From the NCBI GenBank assembly GCA_964423095.1, contig CAYRDI010000018.1:1-35733 (forward strand): a stretch of DNA of 35,733 bases. The letters are read 5' to 3'. The position numbers and the translations under genes are program-made. Positions within the stretch are counted from its first letter, which is position 1; every line of letters starts with the position of its first letter. The notes below the pieces were generated by a model. It saw only the letters and a program-made list of their open reading frames with translations. It made no database searches and had not been told where the DNA came from. The DNA is from Micavibrio_A sp964423095 (GTDB taxonomy: Bacteria; Pseudomonadota; Alphaproteobacteria; Micavibrionales; Micavibrionaceae). Below, piece by piece: positions 7,391-16,067 of this stretch.

Positions 7391-8098
7391 ATGTCGACAC
7401 AAGTCATTTTGTTGGAACGCGTTGAAAATCTGGGAGCCATGGGCGACGTCGTCACCGTGAAGCCGGGATTTGCCCGCAATTACCTGCTGCCGCAGGCAAA
7501 AGCCCTTCGCGCAACCAAGGAAAACATCGCCTATTACGAGGCGCAAAAAACCCACCTGCAAAAAGCCAACGCCGAGAAAAAGGCCGAAGCCGAAAAAGTG
7601 GCAAAACACATTGGCGATGCCAAAGTGGTTCTGGTTCGCCAGGCCGCAGAAGCAGGCCAGTTGTTCGGTTCCGTCACATCGCGTGACATCGCCGAAGCCC
7701 TGAGCGCAAGTAGCAAGCAAACGGTCACCCGCGGAATGGTGAAGTTGAACGACAACTTCAAATCCATCGGGCTGTTCCCCGTTGACATCATGTTGCACCC
7801 CGAAGTGACCGTAAAAGTCACGGTCAACGTGGCACGCAGCGCGGATGAAGCCGAAACGCAGTTCAAAACCGGCAAGGCCGTGATCGCAGACGCGAGAGCG
7901 GAAAAATCCCGTAGCGCAAGCAACGACGATGCCAAGGCCTCCATGCTTGAAGAAGGCGCCCTCGCCGCCGAACAAGCCGAAGCCGAAGAAGAAGCGAAAG
8001 CCTCTGCGGCCGATGCCGAAAAGGCCGCCAAGAAAGCCGCGAAAAAAGCCTCCAAAAAGGCCGATGACGTCGCAGGCGAAGAAGAAGCCGCAGAATAA
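7391..8098 (+). CDS. rplI: 50S ribosomal protein L9 with long acidic/basic tail
   Basis: L9 binds 23S rRNA near the L1 stalk and affects frame maintenance. The N-terminal domain shows VILLERVENLGAMGDVVTVKPGFARNYLLP (residues 5-34, in two conserved blocks), followed by the connecting helix (about 42-75) and the C-terminal domain ending near residue 150. The protein is 235 residues against about 150 in E. coli. The excess is a low-complexity Ala/Glu/Lys tail (about 177-235) that starts acidic and turns lysine-rich. Short tails are frequent in alphaproteobacterial L9, but this one is long. ATG 7391 follows an AAAGGA ribosome site, and an intrinsic terminator follows the stop. Confidence 0.97.
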   Translation: MSTQVILLERVENLGAMGDVVTVKPGFARNYLLPQAKALRATKENIAYYEAQKTHLQKANAEKKAEAEKVAKHIGDAKVVLVRQAAEAGQLFGSVTSRDIAEALSASSKQTVTRGMVKLNDNFKSIGLFPVDIMLHPEVTVKVTVNVARSADEAETQFKTGKAVIADARAEKSRSASNDDAKASMLEEGALAAEQAEAEEEAKASAADAEKAAKKAAKKASKKADDVAGEEEAAE

Positions 8099-8117
8099 TC
8101 AAGGCTTTGAAAAAGTT

Positions 8118-8153
8118 AAAACCCCCGCCTACTCCTTCGGCGGGGGTTTTTTT
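8118..8153 (+). terminator. Intrinsic terminator of the rpsF-rpsR-rplI operon
   Basis: CCCCCGCC at 8122-8129 pairs with GGCGGGGG at 8139-8146, flanked by A and T runs that extend the stem, and is followed by seven T residues. The stem is the same 8-mer as in the terminator at 6545-6577 but the loop differs. It also lies just past the end of the converging Tat-protein gene. Confidence 0.9.
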
Positions 8154-8170
8154 ATTCCGGTTTTTTTATT

Positions 8171-8479
8171 TTAAACCGTGGGGGCCGGTTTCAATTGTTC
8201 GGGAAAGAAACGCAGATCTTTACGTTTCTGATCTGCATAAACCACAACCGTTGAATCCCATTCTTTGTGGCCTTCAACCGTTGCCGCATGCGCTTTCGAT
8301 GCGTGCGAAAAACCGGCAACGATGCCTTTTTCAAAACGGCCGTGACCCACCGGAAACAAAACCGGCGTACTCATTTTGATTTCGAAGGCTTCTACAGGTG
8401 CGGCGGAAGCCTTGCCTGCTCCGATCGTTCCCACTGCGGCTGCCGCGATTGCGCTGCCTAAAAAAGTCCGTCTATCCAT
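8171..8479 (-). CDS. Small Tat-exported hypothetical protein
   Basis: The 102-residue protein begins MDRRTFLGSAIAAAAVGTIG, a twin-arginine signal (Arg3-Arg4, RRTFL) followed by an Ala-rich hydrophobic stretch and an ASA-A cleavage site near residue 27. The mature part is only about 75 residues. It carries several histidines (within VGHGRFEKG, FSHASKAHAA and EGHKEW) and no cysteine. Tat export usually implies folding or cofactor insertion before export, so a metal or heme role is possible but unproven; I do not recognise the family. A GGAG ribosome site lies 7 bases before the ATG and a strong promoter lies upstream. It converges on rplI and is divergent from dnaB. Confidence 0.75.
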   Translation of the reverse strand: MDRRTFLGSAIAAAAVGTIGAGKASAAPVEAFEIKMSTPVLFPVGHGRFEKGIVAGFSHASKAHAATVEGHKEWDSTVVVYADQKRKDLRFFPEQLKPAPTV

Positions 8480-8520
8480 CTATTAACTCCGTTGATTGTA
8501 TGTTCAGTTTTGAAGGCCAC

Positions 8521-8549
8521 AAAATATCCCTATAGTATAATTATGTCAA
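8521..8549 (-). promoter_or_regulatory. Strong promoter of the Tat-exported protein gene
   Basis: On the minus strand a perfect TTGACA (8549-8544) is followed after 17 bases by TATTTT (8526-8521). Transcription would begin near 8514, giving a leader of about 35 bases. This is one of the best sigma-70 matches in the window. Confidence 0.6.
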
Positions 8550-8645
8550 AATATTAATGTATTGTGGTGCGAAAACCCCGGTTTGCCGCGGGTTTTACCC
8601 CCGCTATCCCCGCTTTTCACAGGGTAAAAAACCTAGGTTCATGGC

Positions 8646-10157
8646 ATGGAAAACTGTAAGCTACGCACCATGTCATCCGAATCCGCCCAACTAAAAATCG
8701 TCGAAAACGACGATCCGCTTACCCACCGCACCCTGCCCCACAATCTGGAGGCGGAACAGGGTTTGCTCGGCATGCTACTGATCGACAACAAGAACCTGGA
8801 AAAGGTCAACGACATCATCAAGCCGGATTATTTTTCGCACCCGACCCATGGCCGCATTTATGAAACCATCGTGCGGATGATCGAAAAGGGGCTGGAAGCA
8901 AAGGCAACCACGCTCAAGGATTATTTTGAAAAGGATGAGGCGCTGGCCGCTGTCGGCGGTACAAAATACCTCGTCGATCTTGCGACCGAAGTCCCTCTGC
9001 TCAACGACATCAAGGATTACGCGAAAACGATTTTCGATCGCCACCTGCGCCGCGAGATCATCCGTTTCAATCAGGAAGTGGCCACGCTTGCCTTTGCCTA
9101 TGACATCGATTCCGATGCGGACAATATCCTGGCGCAGGCGGAAACGCGGCTCTTCAAGCTCGCGGAAACGGGTAGTGCGTCACAAGGCGGGTTCGTCACG
9201 TTAAAAGATTCGGCCAAAATCGCGCTGGAATATGCGGAGCAGGCCTATAAATCCGATACACATGTGACGGGTGTAACGACAGGCCTCGTTGATCTCGATC
9301 AAAAGCTCGGCGGGCTTCATAAATCCGACCTTCTCATCCTTGCCGCCCGTCCGTCGATGGGGAAAACATCGCTGGCCGTCAACATTGCCTTTAACGCCGC
9401 CAAGGCCTATGCCGAAAACAAACAGGGCGGCGCACGCGTGGGATTCTTCTCGCTCGAGATGAGTTCCGACCAGCTCGCCACCCGTATCCTGTCCGAACAA
9501 TCGAATATTTCCGGCGATGCGATGCGCAAGGGAGAGATCAAACAAAACGATTTCCTGAATCTGGTTCAGGCCGCACAAACGCTTTCGCAAGTGCCGCTGT
9601 ATATCGACGATACGCCCGCGCTGACCATCGGGCAGGTGCGCACGCGTGCGCGCCGGTTGAAACGGATTCACTGACACGATCTTCTGGTCATCGACTATTT
9701 GCAATTGTTGCAGGGGTCAGGATCGCGCCAGTCCGAAGGAAACCGCGTTTTGGAAATTTCGGAAATCACGCGGGGATTAAAAGCGATTGCAAAGGAATTG
9801 AGCATTCCCGTAATCGCACTCTCTCAGCTTTCCCGTGCCGTCGAACAGCGCGAAGACAAACGGCCGCAGCTTTCTGATTTGCGTGAATCCGGATCGATCG
9901 AGCAGGATGCGGATGTGGTGATGTTCATTTACCGCCGTGAATATTACCTTTCCCGCGAACAACCAGAACAAAAGCCCGGCGAAGATTCAGGGAAATTCAA
10001 CGACCGTTACCAGCAATGGCAGGAAAGCCTTGGCGATTGCGCCAACACCGCCGATGTGATTGTGGCCAAGCAACGTCACGGGCCCATCGGCACCGTGCAG
10101 TTGTTCTTTGATTCCAACATCACGCGCTTTGGCGATCTGGAAAAACGGTACGGTTAA
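8646..10157 (+). CDS. dnaB: Replicative DNA helicase DnaB, frame interrupted by one in-frame TGA
   Basis: DnaB is the hexameric 5'-3' helicase that drives the replication fork. Read through, the frame gives 503 residues. The N-terminal primase-binding domain (about 25-130) begins DPLTHRTLPHNLEAEQGLLG. The RecA-type core has Walker A ARPSMGKT (234-241), SLEMSSDQLATR (269-280) and RARRLKR (334-340). Codon 343 (9672-9674) is TGA. The same frame then continues HDLLVIDYLQLL (Walker B, Asp350), LSQLSRAVEQREDKRP, DLRESGSIEQDAD and KQRHGPIGTV, all conserved. Relatives have Gly at this place (RxHG.DL), so GGA to TGA is a one-base change. Without read-through the 342-residue product would lack Walker B. 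A sequencing error, a recent mutation or UGA read-through would each explain it. Start codons at 8646 and 8670 are both possible. Confidence 0.9.
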
Positions 10158-10528
10158 GTCTTGTTATGTTGCAATGATTTTTGCGTTGATTGTGCCACGT
10201 CGGTGGCTTCAAACGCGATATTGATAACATTCCTCCGCCAGAATCCGCGAACAAGATCATCCCCGATCTTGCCCTCCTCTTGTTGACGCGCGGCGTTATC
10301 AAACGCAGAGGCCAGAGCACGATCAACGACATGCATCGTTGCCCGCTGAATTTCCGGATAATCCACCATCGCATCCATAAAAGAGCCCCTGAACGCTGCA
10401 AAGGCTTCGTCCTTGCTCTGGTCAGATGTTAAGAGACACAGAACATCGTTTTGAAGAAGGGTATGGATTGCTTCTTCAAAATGTCTTTTAAAATTATGCG
10501 CTGTGGCTATTTTGGTAACATTACTCAT
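10154..10528 (-). CDS. Hypothetical protein between dnaB and alr
   Basis: This 124-residue soluble protein has no signal or membrane segment. The sequence reads as helical, with a basic N-terminus (KIATAHNFKRHFEEAIHTLLQ), a central AFAAFRGSFMDAMVDYPEIQRATMHVVDRALASAF stretch in two halves, and a C-terminus rich in Gln, Ser and Lys. I do not recognise the family. It is on the strand opposite dnaB and alr; its stop overlaps the dnaB stop by four bases, so the genes converge. No clear ribosome site precedes ATG 10528, although the upstream sequence is AT-rich as expected for a promoter. It interrupts the usual dnaB-alr adjacency, which suggests a later insertion. Confidence 0.55.
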   Translation of the reverse strand: MSNVTKIATAHNFKRHFEEAIHTLLQNDVLCLLTSDQSKDEAFAAFRGSFMDAMVDYPEIQRATMHVVDRALASAFDNAARQQEEGKIGDDLVRGFWRRNVINIAFEATDVAQSTQKSLQHNKT

Positions 10529-10584
10529 GAAACACTATTTTATTTTTTTCATAACATTTAAAATTTAATGGAGCAACCCAATTT

Positions 10585-11661
10585 ATGAGTGCAAACGACG
10601 ATCCACTGGCCCCCGCGGTTTTAATGATCGACCTTGGCGCGCTCGCCGCCAATTACCGGCTGTTCAAAAGCATGACGAAAGCCGATGTTGCGGGCGTGAT
10701 CAAGGCCAACGGTTACGGTCTGGGTGCCGCGCACGTTTTTGAAACCTTGCGGGCCGAAGGGTGCCGTCGTTTTTTCGTGGCAACACCCGATGAAGCCATC
10801 GCCCTTCCCGCCACAAGCGAGGATCATATTTACGTGCTGGGCGGGCTTTATCACGGGGCAGAAGAGATGTACCGCGCCAAAAACATCATCCCCGTTTTGA
10901 ACAGCGAAGAGGATATCAAACGCTGGGCCGCCTTTGCCCAAAAGCGCGGCGAAAAACTGCCCGCCATTTTGCACATTGATACGGGCATGAACCGGTTGGG
11001 CGCGCCCATCAATATCGACCCCGCGCTATGCACGGCGTTCGACCTTCATTACGTCATGAGCCATTTTTCATCGAGCGATGAAAAAGACCACGCCGCCAAC
11101 GACCGGCAGGCCGCGAATTTTGCCGCCATTGCCGCGCACTTTCCGGATAGCAAAAAATCGCTGGCGAATTCGTCGGGAATGTTCCGCAATAAGGACTGGC
11201 ATTACGATTTGATACGTCCCGGATACGCGCTGTATGGTGGGAATCCTCTGCCCGAAACCACGAATCCGGTCAAAGCAGTAGCAAGCCTGAGCGTCCGCGT
11301 TTTGCAGACCCGCAGCGTGAAAAAAGGCGAACATGCAGGATACAACGAAACCTATCGTTTTGAAAAAAACACAACCTGCGCCACCGTTGCGTTGGGGTAT
11401 GCCGATGGGTTCCCGCGCAGCCTGAGCAACAAAGGCGTTCTATATTGGAACGGCCAACCATGCTCCATCCGCGGGCGGGTATCCATGGATCTGACCATCA
11501 TCGAAACCGGACATTTGCCAAACCCGCCAAAACAGGGCGATTGGGTAGAGGTTTTAGGGCCGCATCAGGATGTGGATGCGCTGGCGACCGCCGCCGGCAC
11601 CATCGGATATAACATTCTGACCGCGCTCGGCCCCCGTTATCATCGTGTTTACATGCGCTAG
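10585..11661 (+). CDS. alr: Alanine racemase
   Basis: This PLP enzyme interconverts L- and D-alanine and supplies D-Ala for peptidoglycan. It has 358 residues, the standard length. PLP binds Lys40 in VIKANGYGLGA and the second catalytic base is Tyr253 in HAGYNETYRF. The TIM-barrel marker HIDTGMNRLG (130-139), RPGYALYGG (211-219) and RGRVSMDLT are present. GGAG about 12 bases before ATG 10585 serves as ribosome site. In many alphaproteobacteria alr directly follows dnaB; here a convergent orphan gene lies between them, so alr must have its own promoter in the AT-rich stretch around 10530-10570, where I found no clear consensus. Confidence 0.96.
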   Translation: MSANDDPLAPAVLMIDLGALAANYRLFKSMTKADVAGVIKANGYGLGAAHVFETLRAEGCRRFFVATPDEAIALPATSEDHIYVLGGLYHGAEEMYRAKNIIPVLNSEEDIKRWAAFAQKRGEKLPAILHIDTGMNRLGAPINIDPALCTAFDLHYVMSHFSSSDEKDHAANDRQAANFAAIAAHFPDSKKSLANSSGMFRNKDWHYDLIRPGYALYGGNPLPETTNPVKAVASLSVRVLQTRSVKKGEHAGYNETYRFEKNTTCATVALGYADGFPRSLSNKGVLYWNGQPCSIRGRVSMDLTIIETGHLPNPPKQGDWVEVLGPHQDVDALATAAGTIGYNILTALGPRYHRVYMR

Positions 11662-11743
11662 GCGCGTTTTAGGACTTTTCAAGCGTTGCCAAAAAGGTTA
11701 AGAAATTCATGGAGTTGAGTTTTTTACCCATCAACGGACACGC

Positions 11744-12556
11744 ATGAGCGAACAAAGTTATACGGCCCTGATCACCGACAAAGCCCTTGATGTCTGCGAA
11801 GGCGTCGGCCATTCCATCTTCCGGTTCCTGCAATCCATCGGGGCGATGGTGATTTTTGTAACCCATTCTGTCCTGCATGTGTTCCGCCCGCCATGGTATC
11901 CCCGCCTGCTGGTGCGGCAATTCATCGATATCGGATATTATTCCCTGCCCGTCGTCGGCATGACCGCCATTTTCACCGGGATGGTGCTGGCGTTGCAATC
12001 CTACACCGGTTTTACCCGTTTCAATGCCGAAAGCGCGATTGCGGGCGTTGTGGCCCTCTCCGTCACCCGCGAGCTTGCCCCCGTTCTGGCGGGCCTCATG
12101 GTTGCGGGGCGGATCGGTGCCTCCATCGCCGCCGAAATCGGCACCATGCGTGTGACCGAACAGATCGACGCGCTGACCACCCTTTCGGTGAACCCCTACA
12201 AATACCTGATCGTTCCCAGAATTGTCGCGGGGACGATCATGCTCCCCGTTCTTGTCCTGATCGCCGATATCATCGGTATTTACGGCGGATACATCGTTTC
12301 CATTTATACGCTGGGCTTTTCCGAAGGCAGCTATCTACACCAGACATGGGATATTCTTGAGGTCAACGACGTCACCTCCGGCCTCTTCAAGGCGGCGGCT
12401 TTCGGATTCATCGTGACCATGATGGGATGCTATCACGGATTCAATTCCGGCCGCGGGGCGCAGGGCGTGGGTGCCGCCACGACCTATGCCGTTGTATCGG
12501 CATCCATCCTCATCCTGATCTTCAACTTCTTCCTGACGAAAGTTTTCTTTTCATGA
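11744..12556 (+). CDS. mlaE: MlaE-family ABC transporter permease
   Basis: This is the inner-membrane permease of the Mla-type phospholipid transport system, which helps keep outer-membrane lipid asymmetry. It has 270 residues with about five hydrophobic segments. The family signature is clear: GMTAIFTGMVLALQSYTGF (about 75-93) and LAPVLAGLMVAGRIGASIAAEIGTM followed by RVTEQIDAL. The last bases overlap the ATP-binding-protein start (ATGA), showing tight coupling. No MlaD or MlaC gene follows, so the substrate-binding partners must be elsewhere. Family members are also annotated as toluene-tolerance protein Ttg2B. The ribosome site is weak. Confidence 0.92.
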   Translation: MSEQSYTALITDKALDVCEGVGHSIFRFLQSIGAMVIFVTHSVLHVFRPPWYPRLLVRQFIDIGYYSLPVVGMTAIFTGMVLALQSYTGFTRFNAESAIAGVVALSVTRELAPVLAGLMVAGRIGASIAAEIGTMRVTEQIDALTTLSVNPYKYLIVPRIVAGTIMLPVLVLIADIIGIYGGYIVSIYTLGFSEGSYLHQTWDILEVNDVTSGLFKAAAFGFIVTMMGCYHGFNSGRGAQGVGAATTYAVVSASILILIFNFFLTKVFFS

Positions 12557-13356
12557 GCGCGGAAGAACACAAAATGGCGTCCACGCCGAAAATCATGATG
12601 CGCGATGTCAAAAAATCGTTCGGGCCGAAAAAGGTTCTGGACGGTGTCAATCTTACGCTCACCCCCGGAGAATCGCTGGTCATCATCGGCGGATCGGGCA
12701 GCGGAAAATCCGTCACGTTGAAATGCATCCTTGGCCTGATCAAACCCGATTCCGGTTCCATCCAGATCGACGGAGTTGAAAGCACGGAATTTTCCACCCG
12801 CGAACGCGATGCGATGATGGGAAAATTCGGGATGTTGTTTCAGGGCGCGGCCCTGTTCGATTCCATTCCCGTTTGGCAAAACGTGGCGTTTGGCCTGATC
12901 CACGGTAAGGGCATGGCACACAAGGACGCAAAAGACATCGCCATCAAAAAACTATCGCAAGTCGGTCTTGGCGCACATGTCGCCGACCTCTTCCCCGCTG
13001 AATTGTCGGGAGGGATGCAAAAGCGCGTGGGTCTGGCCCGTGCCATCGCCACCAGCCCAGAAATCATTTTCTTTGATGAACCCACCACGGGGCTCGACCC
13101 CATCATGGCCGATGTCATCAACGATCTGATCGTGGATTGCGTCAAAGACCTTGGCGCATCCGCGCTTTCGATCACCCATGACATGGCGTCGGCCCGCAAG
13201 ATCGCCGACCATGTGGCCATGATTTACGAAGGCAAAATTATCTGGCACGGCAAGGTCGATGACCTGGACCATTCCGGCAACGAATATGTGGACCAGTTTA
13301 TCCATGGTCGCGCCGATGGGCCCATCACCAAACACGCCAGTTTCAAATCCCTGTAA
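12553..13356 (+). CDS. mlaF: MlaF-family ABC transporter ATP-binding protein
   Basis: This is the cytoplasmic ATPase partner of the preceding permease. The protein has 267 residues. Walker A is GGSGSGKS (46-53), the Q-loop is Gln97, the signature is LSGGMQKR (151-158), Walker B is IIFFDEP (171-177, Glu176 catalytic) and the H-loop is His209 in SITHD. The GLDPIMADVIN segment after Walker B is typical of the Mla branch. The frame is open further upstream but ATG 12553, which overlaps the mlaE TGA as ATGA, is the coupled start. The next gene, PBP1A, begins 62 bases downstream and appears independent. Confidence 0.94.
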   Translation: MSAEEHKMASTPKIMMRDVKKSFGPKKVLDGVNLTLTPGESLVIIGGSGSGKSVTLKCILGLIKPDSGSIQIDGVESTEFSTRERDAMMGKFGMLFQGAALFDSIPVWQNVAFGLIHGKGMAHKDAKDIAIKKLSQVGLGAHVADLFPAELSGGMQKRVGLARAIATSPEIIFFDEPTTGLDPIMADVINDLIVDCVKDLGASALSITHDMASARKIADHVAMIYEGKIIWHGKVDDLDHSGNEYVDQFIHGRADGPITKHASFKSL

Positions 13357-13418
13357 CCGCCCGCGGGAAAAGCCTTTTTTCGCCTTTATTACGCCCTGAA
13401 GTTATGCCATAAAACCCC

Positions 13419-16067
13419 ATGCGCTGGCTTGGACGAATCTTTCTGGCACTGTTTTCCCTCGGGTTTATCGGAGCGATTGCCGCTGTCGGCGTTGTCGCCC
13501 TTGCGCTGTCGCATTACGGTCGCGATTTGCCCGATTACACGCAATTAAAAAAATACGAACCTTCCATCGTTACCCGCATTTATGCAGGCGATGGTCGCCT
13601 GCTCGCAGAATACGCACAGGAAAAGCGCGTGTTCGTCCCCATCGGCGCGGTGCCGGATCAGGTGAAGAACGCCTTCATCGCCGCCGAAGACCAGAATTTT
13701 TACAAACACCCCGGCATTGATGTCATCGCGATTGCCCGCGCCGCCGTAACGAACTTCATGCACAAGGGCAGCCTGAAAGGCGCATCCACCATCACGCAAC
13801 AGGTGGCCAAAAACTTCCTGTTGACCAAGGAGCGCACCATCGAACGCAAGATCAAGGAGGCCATCCTTTCCTTGCGCATGGAAAAGGCGATGAGCAAGGA
13901 CCAGATCCTCGAACTTTATTTGAACGAAATCTATCTGGGACAACGATCGTATGGTGTGGCCGCCGCGGCACAAACCTATTTCAACAAAAAGCTGGACGAT
14001 CTAAGCGTTTCCGAAGTCGCCTATCTCGCCGCCCTGCCCAAAGCCCCCAACAATTACAACCCCGTGCGCCACCACAATGCCGCCGTGGCACGGCGCAACT
14101 GGGTGATCGACAGGATGCTTGAGGACGGATACATCACGGCGGCACAAGCCGACCTTGCAAAGGCCGCGCCGCTGGCCATGACGTTGAAAGACGAGTCCGA
14201 TGTCGTCAACGCCCCCTATTTCGCCGAAGAAGTGCGCCGCGAATTGAAAGACCAGTATGGCGAAGACAGTCTTTACCGTGGCGGTCTTGCCGTGCGCACT
14301 TCGGTCGATCCGCGGTTGCAATATATTGCCGTGCGGACATTGCGCGACGGTCTGATCGCGTATGACCGCCGCCACGGATGGCGTGGGCCGGTCAAACATA
14401 TCGACGATGTTTCCAACTGGCACGACGCGTTGATGGACGTTGAAGAACCCGATGAAATGCTGGATGAATGGCAGCTCGCCATCGTCATCAAAAGTGGAAC
14501 GAACGAAGCCACGATCGGGTTTTCGGATGATTCGACGGCAAAACTTCCCCTGTCCGGAGTGCAATGGGCGCGCAAATGTTTAAGCGAATGTTACGCGCTC
14601 GGCCCCGAAATCGGTGCCGTTAGCGATGTGTTAAAGACCGGCGATGTCATCATGGTCGAAAAGAAAATCGGCAAGGACAAGACCAGCTATGAATTGCAGC
14701 AGATCCCGGCCGTTGAAGGGGCCCTGATTGCCATGGACCCGCATACGGGCCGCGTTCTGGCCATTCAAGGCGGATGGAAATACGGCCCATCGCAATTCAA
14801 CCGCGCGACACAGGCTCTGCGCCAGCCGGGTTCCGCCTTCAAACCGTTCGTTTATCTGGCGGCACTCGACAAAGGTTTTACCCCCGCCACGCGTGTTCTG
14901 GACGCCCCGTTCGTCATGGAACAAGCCCCCGGCGATTACTGGAAGCCCACCAATTATTCCGGCCAATATTATGGCCCGACCCCATTGCGCGTGGGTGTTG
15001 AAAAATCCCGCAACCTGATGACCGTCCGTCTGGCCGACCATATCGGCATGGATACGGTGGTCGATTACGCCAAGCGGTTCGGCATTGCCGATGACATGAA
15101 ACCCTATCTTTCCTATGCGCTGGGTGCGGGAGAAACCACACTGCTCAAGCTCACCAACGCCTATGCCATGCTGGTCAACGGCGGTAAGGAAATCACACCC
15201 ACGCTGGTTGACCGGATTCAAGACCGCCGCGGCGCCACGATTTATAAACATGATAAACGTGACTGTCCGAATTGCGGCACCTTGATCCGTTGGGACGGGC
15301 AATCCACACCCGATGTACCGGATGAACGCAAACAGATTGCCGATCCGCGCACGACATACCAGATGGTTTCCATCCTTGAAGGCGTGGCAGAACGCGGCAC
15401 GGCCGCAAAGTTAAAAGAACTCGGCATGCCGCTGGCCGGAAAAACAGGCACAACCAACAAATCCAAGGACACATGGTTTATCGGGTTTTCACCGGACCTT
15501 GTGGTGGGCGTTTTCGTCGGATTCGACGATCCAAAATCCCTGGGCAAGCGCGAAACCGGGGCATCCACGGCCGTGCCGATCTTTTATGATTTTATGAAGG
15601 AAGCCTTGAAAGACACGCCGCCCGCGCCGTTCCGCGTCCCGCCCGGCATCAAAAACGTGCGCATCAACGCGGATTCCGGCCGCGCCGCGATGCCCGGCGA
15701 CAAGCATATCATCTGGGAAGCGTTTGTGGCGGGCACCGAACCCAATCTCGACGATTATGTTCTGAACAACAACGTGATTGGCGGGCAGGAAGCGTTCGAT
15801 GCCTATGCAGGAGATTCCGGCGATGCAGGCGATACATCCCCCGATGCCGCATATGGGTCCAGCGGTTATTCCTATGATCCCGTCACCGGCGGCCAGCAAA
15901 CCGCCCCGTACCCCGCGCAAAACGGCGATGATGCGATGACCAGTTTTAGCCGCGAACGCGACGGGGCTGGCCAAGAGGGCGTACCCGGCACCGTGTACCC
16001 GGCCCAGCCTGTGCAACCCGCACAACCCGCGCCGAACAATTTCAACGGCACCGGCGGCATCTATTAA
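13419..16067 (+). CDS. mrcA: Penicillin-binding protein 1A (bifunctional transglycosylase/transpeptidase)
   Basis: This class A PBP polymerises and cross-links peptidoglycan in the periplasm. It has 882 residues. A membrane anchor covers about 8-32. The GT51 domain has EDQNFYKHPGID with catalytic Glu90, GASTITQQVAKNFLL (121-135) and the segment around ELYLNEIYLG (165-174). The transpeptidase has SxxK at Ser472-Lys475 (GSAFK), SRN at 530-532 and KTGT at 675-678. An OB-like insertion lies between the two domains. A Cys pair (DCPNC, about 615-619) lies between SxN and KTG. From about 790 the tail is low complexity, rich in Gly, Asp, Ser, Pro and Gln, which is long for the family. No clear ribosome site is seen. 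Its stop overlaps the stop of the converging gene. Confidence 0.96.
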   Translation: MRWLGRIFLALFSLGFIGAIAAVGVVALALSHYGRDLPDYTQLKKYEPSIVTRIYAGDGRLLAEYAQEKRVFVPIGAVPDQVKNAFIAAEDQNFYKHPGIDVIAIARAAVTNFMHKGSLKGASTITQQVAKNFLLTKERTIERKIKEAILSLRMEKAMSKDQILELYLNEIYLGQRSYGVAAAAQTYFNKKLDDLSVSEVAYLAALPKAPNNYNPVRHHNAAVARRNWVIDRMLEDGYITAAQADLAKAAPLAMTLKDESDVVNAPYFAEEVRRELKDQYGEDSLYRGGLAVRTSVDPRLQYIAVRTLRDGLIAYDRRHGWRGPVKHIDDVSNWHDALMDVEEPDEMLDEWQLAIVIKSGTNEATIGFSDDSTAKLPLSGVQWARKCLSECYALGPEIGAVSDVLKTGDVIMVEKKIGKDKTSYELQQIPAVEGALIAMDPHTGRVLAIQGGWKYGPSQFNRATQALRQPGSAFKPFVYLAALDKGFTPATRVLDAPFVMEQAPGDYWKPTNYSGQYYGPTPLRVGVEKSRNLMTVRLADHIGMDTVVDYAKRFGIADDMKPYLSYALGAGETTLLKLTNAYAMLVNGGKEITPTLVDRIQDRRGATIYKHDKRDCPNCGTLIRWDGQSTPDVPDERKQIADPRTTYQMVSILEGVAERGTAAKLKELGMPLAGKTGTTNKSKDTWFIGFSPDLVVGVFVGFDDPKSLGKRETGASTAVPIFYDFMKEALKDTPPAPFRVPPGIKNVRINADSGRAAMPGDKHIIWEAFVAGTEPNLDDYVLNNNVIGGQEAFDAYAGDSGDAGDTSPDAAYGSSGYSYDPVTGGQQTAPYPAQNGDDAMTSFSRERDGAGQEGVPGTVYPAQPVQPAQPAPNNFNGTGGIY

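Noticed and set aside
9672..9674. UGA recoded as Gly or selenocysteine in dnaB
   Set aside because: Other genes in the window end in TGA at their normal C-termini, and the DnaB position is Gly in relatives, not Cys. No selenocysteine element was recognised downstream.
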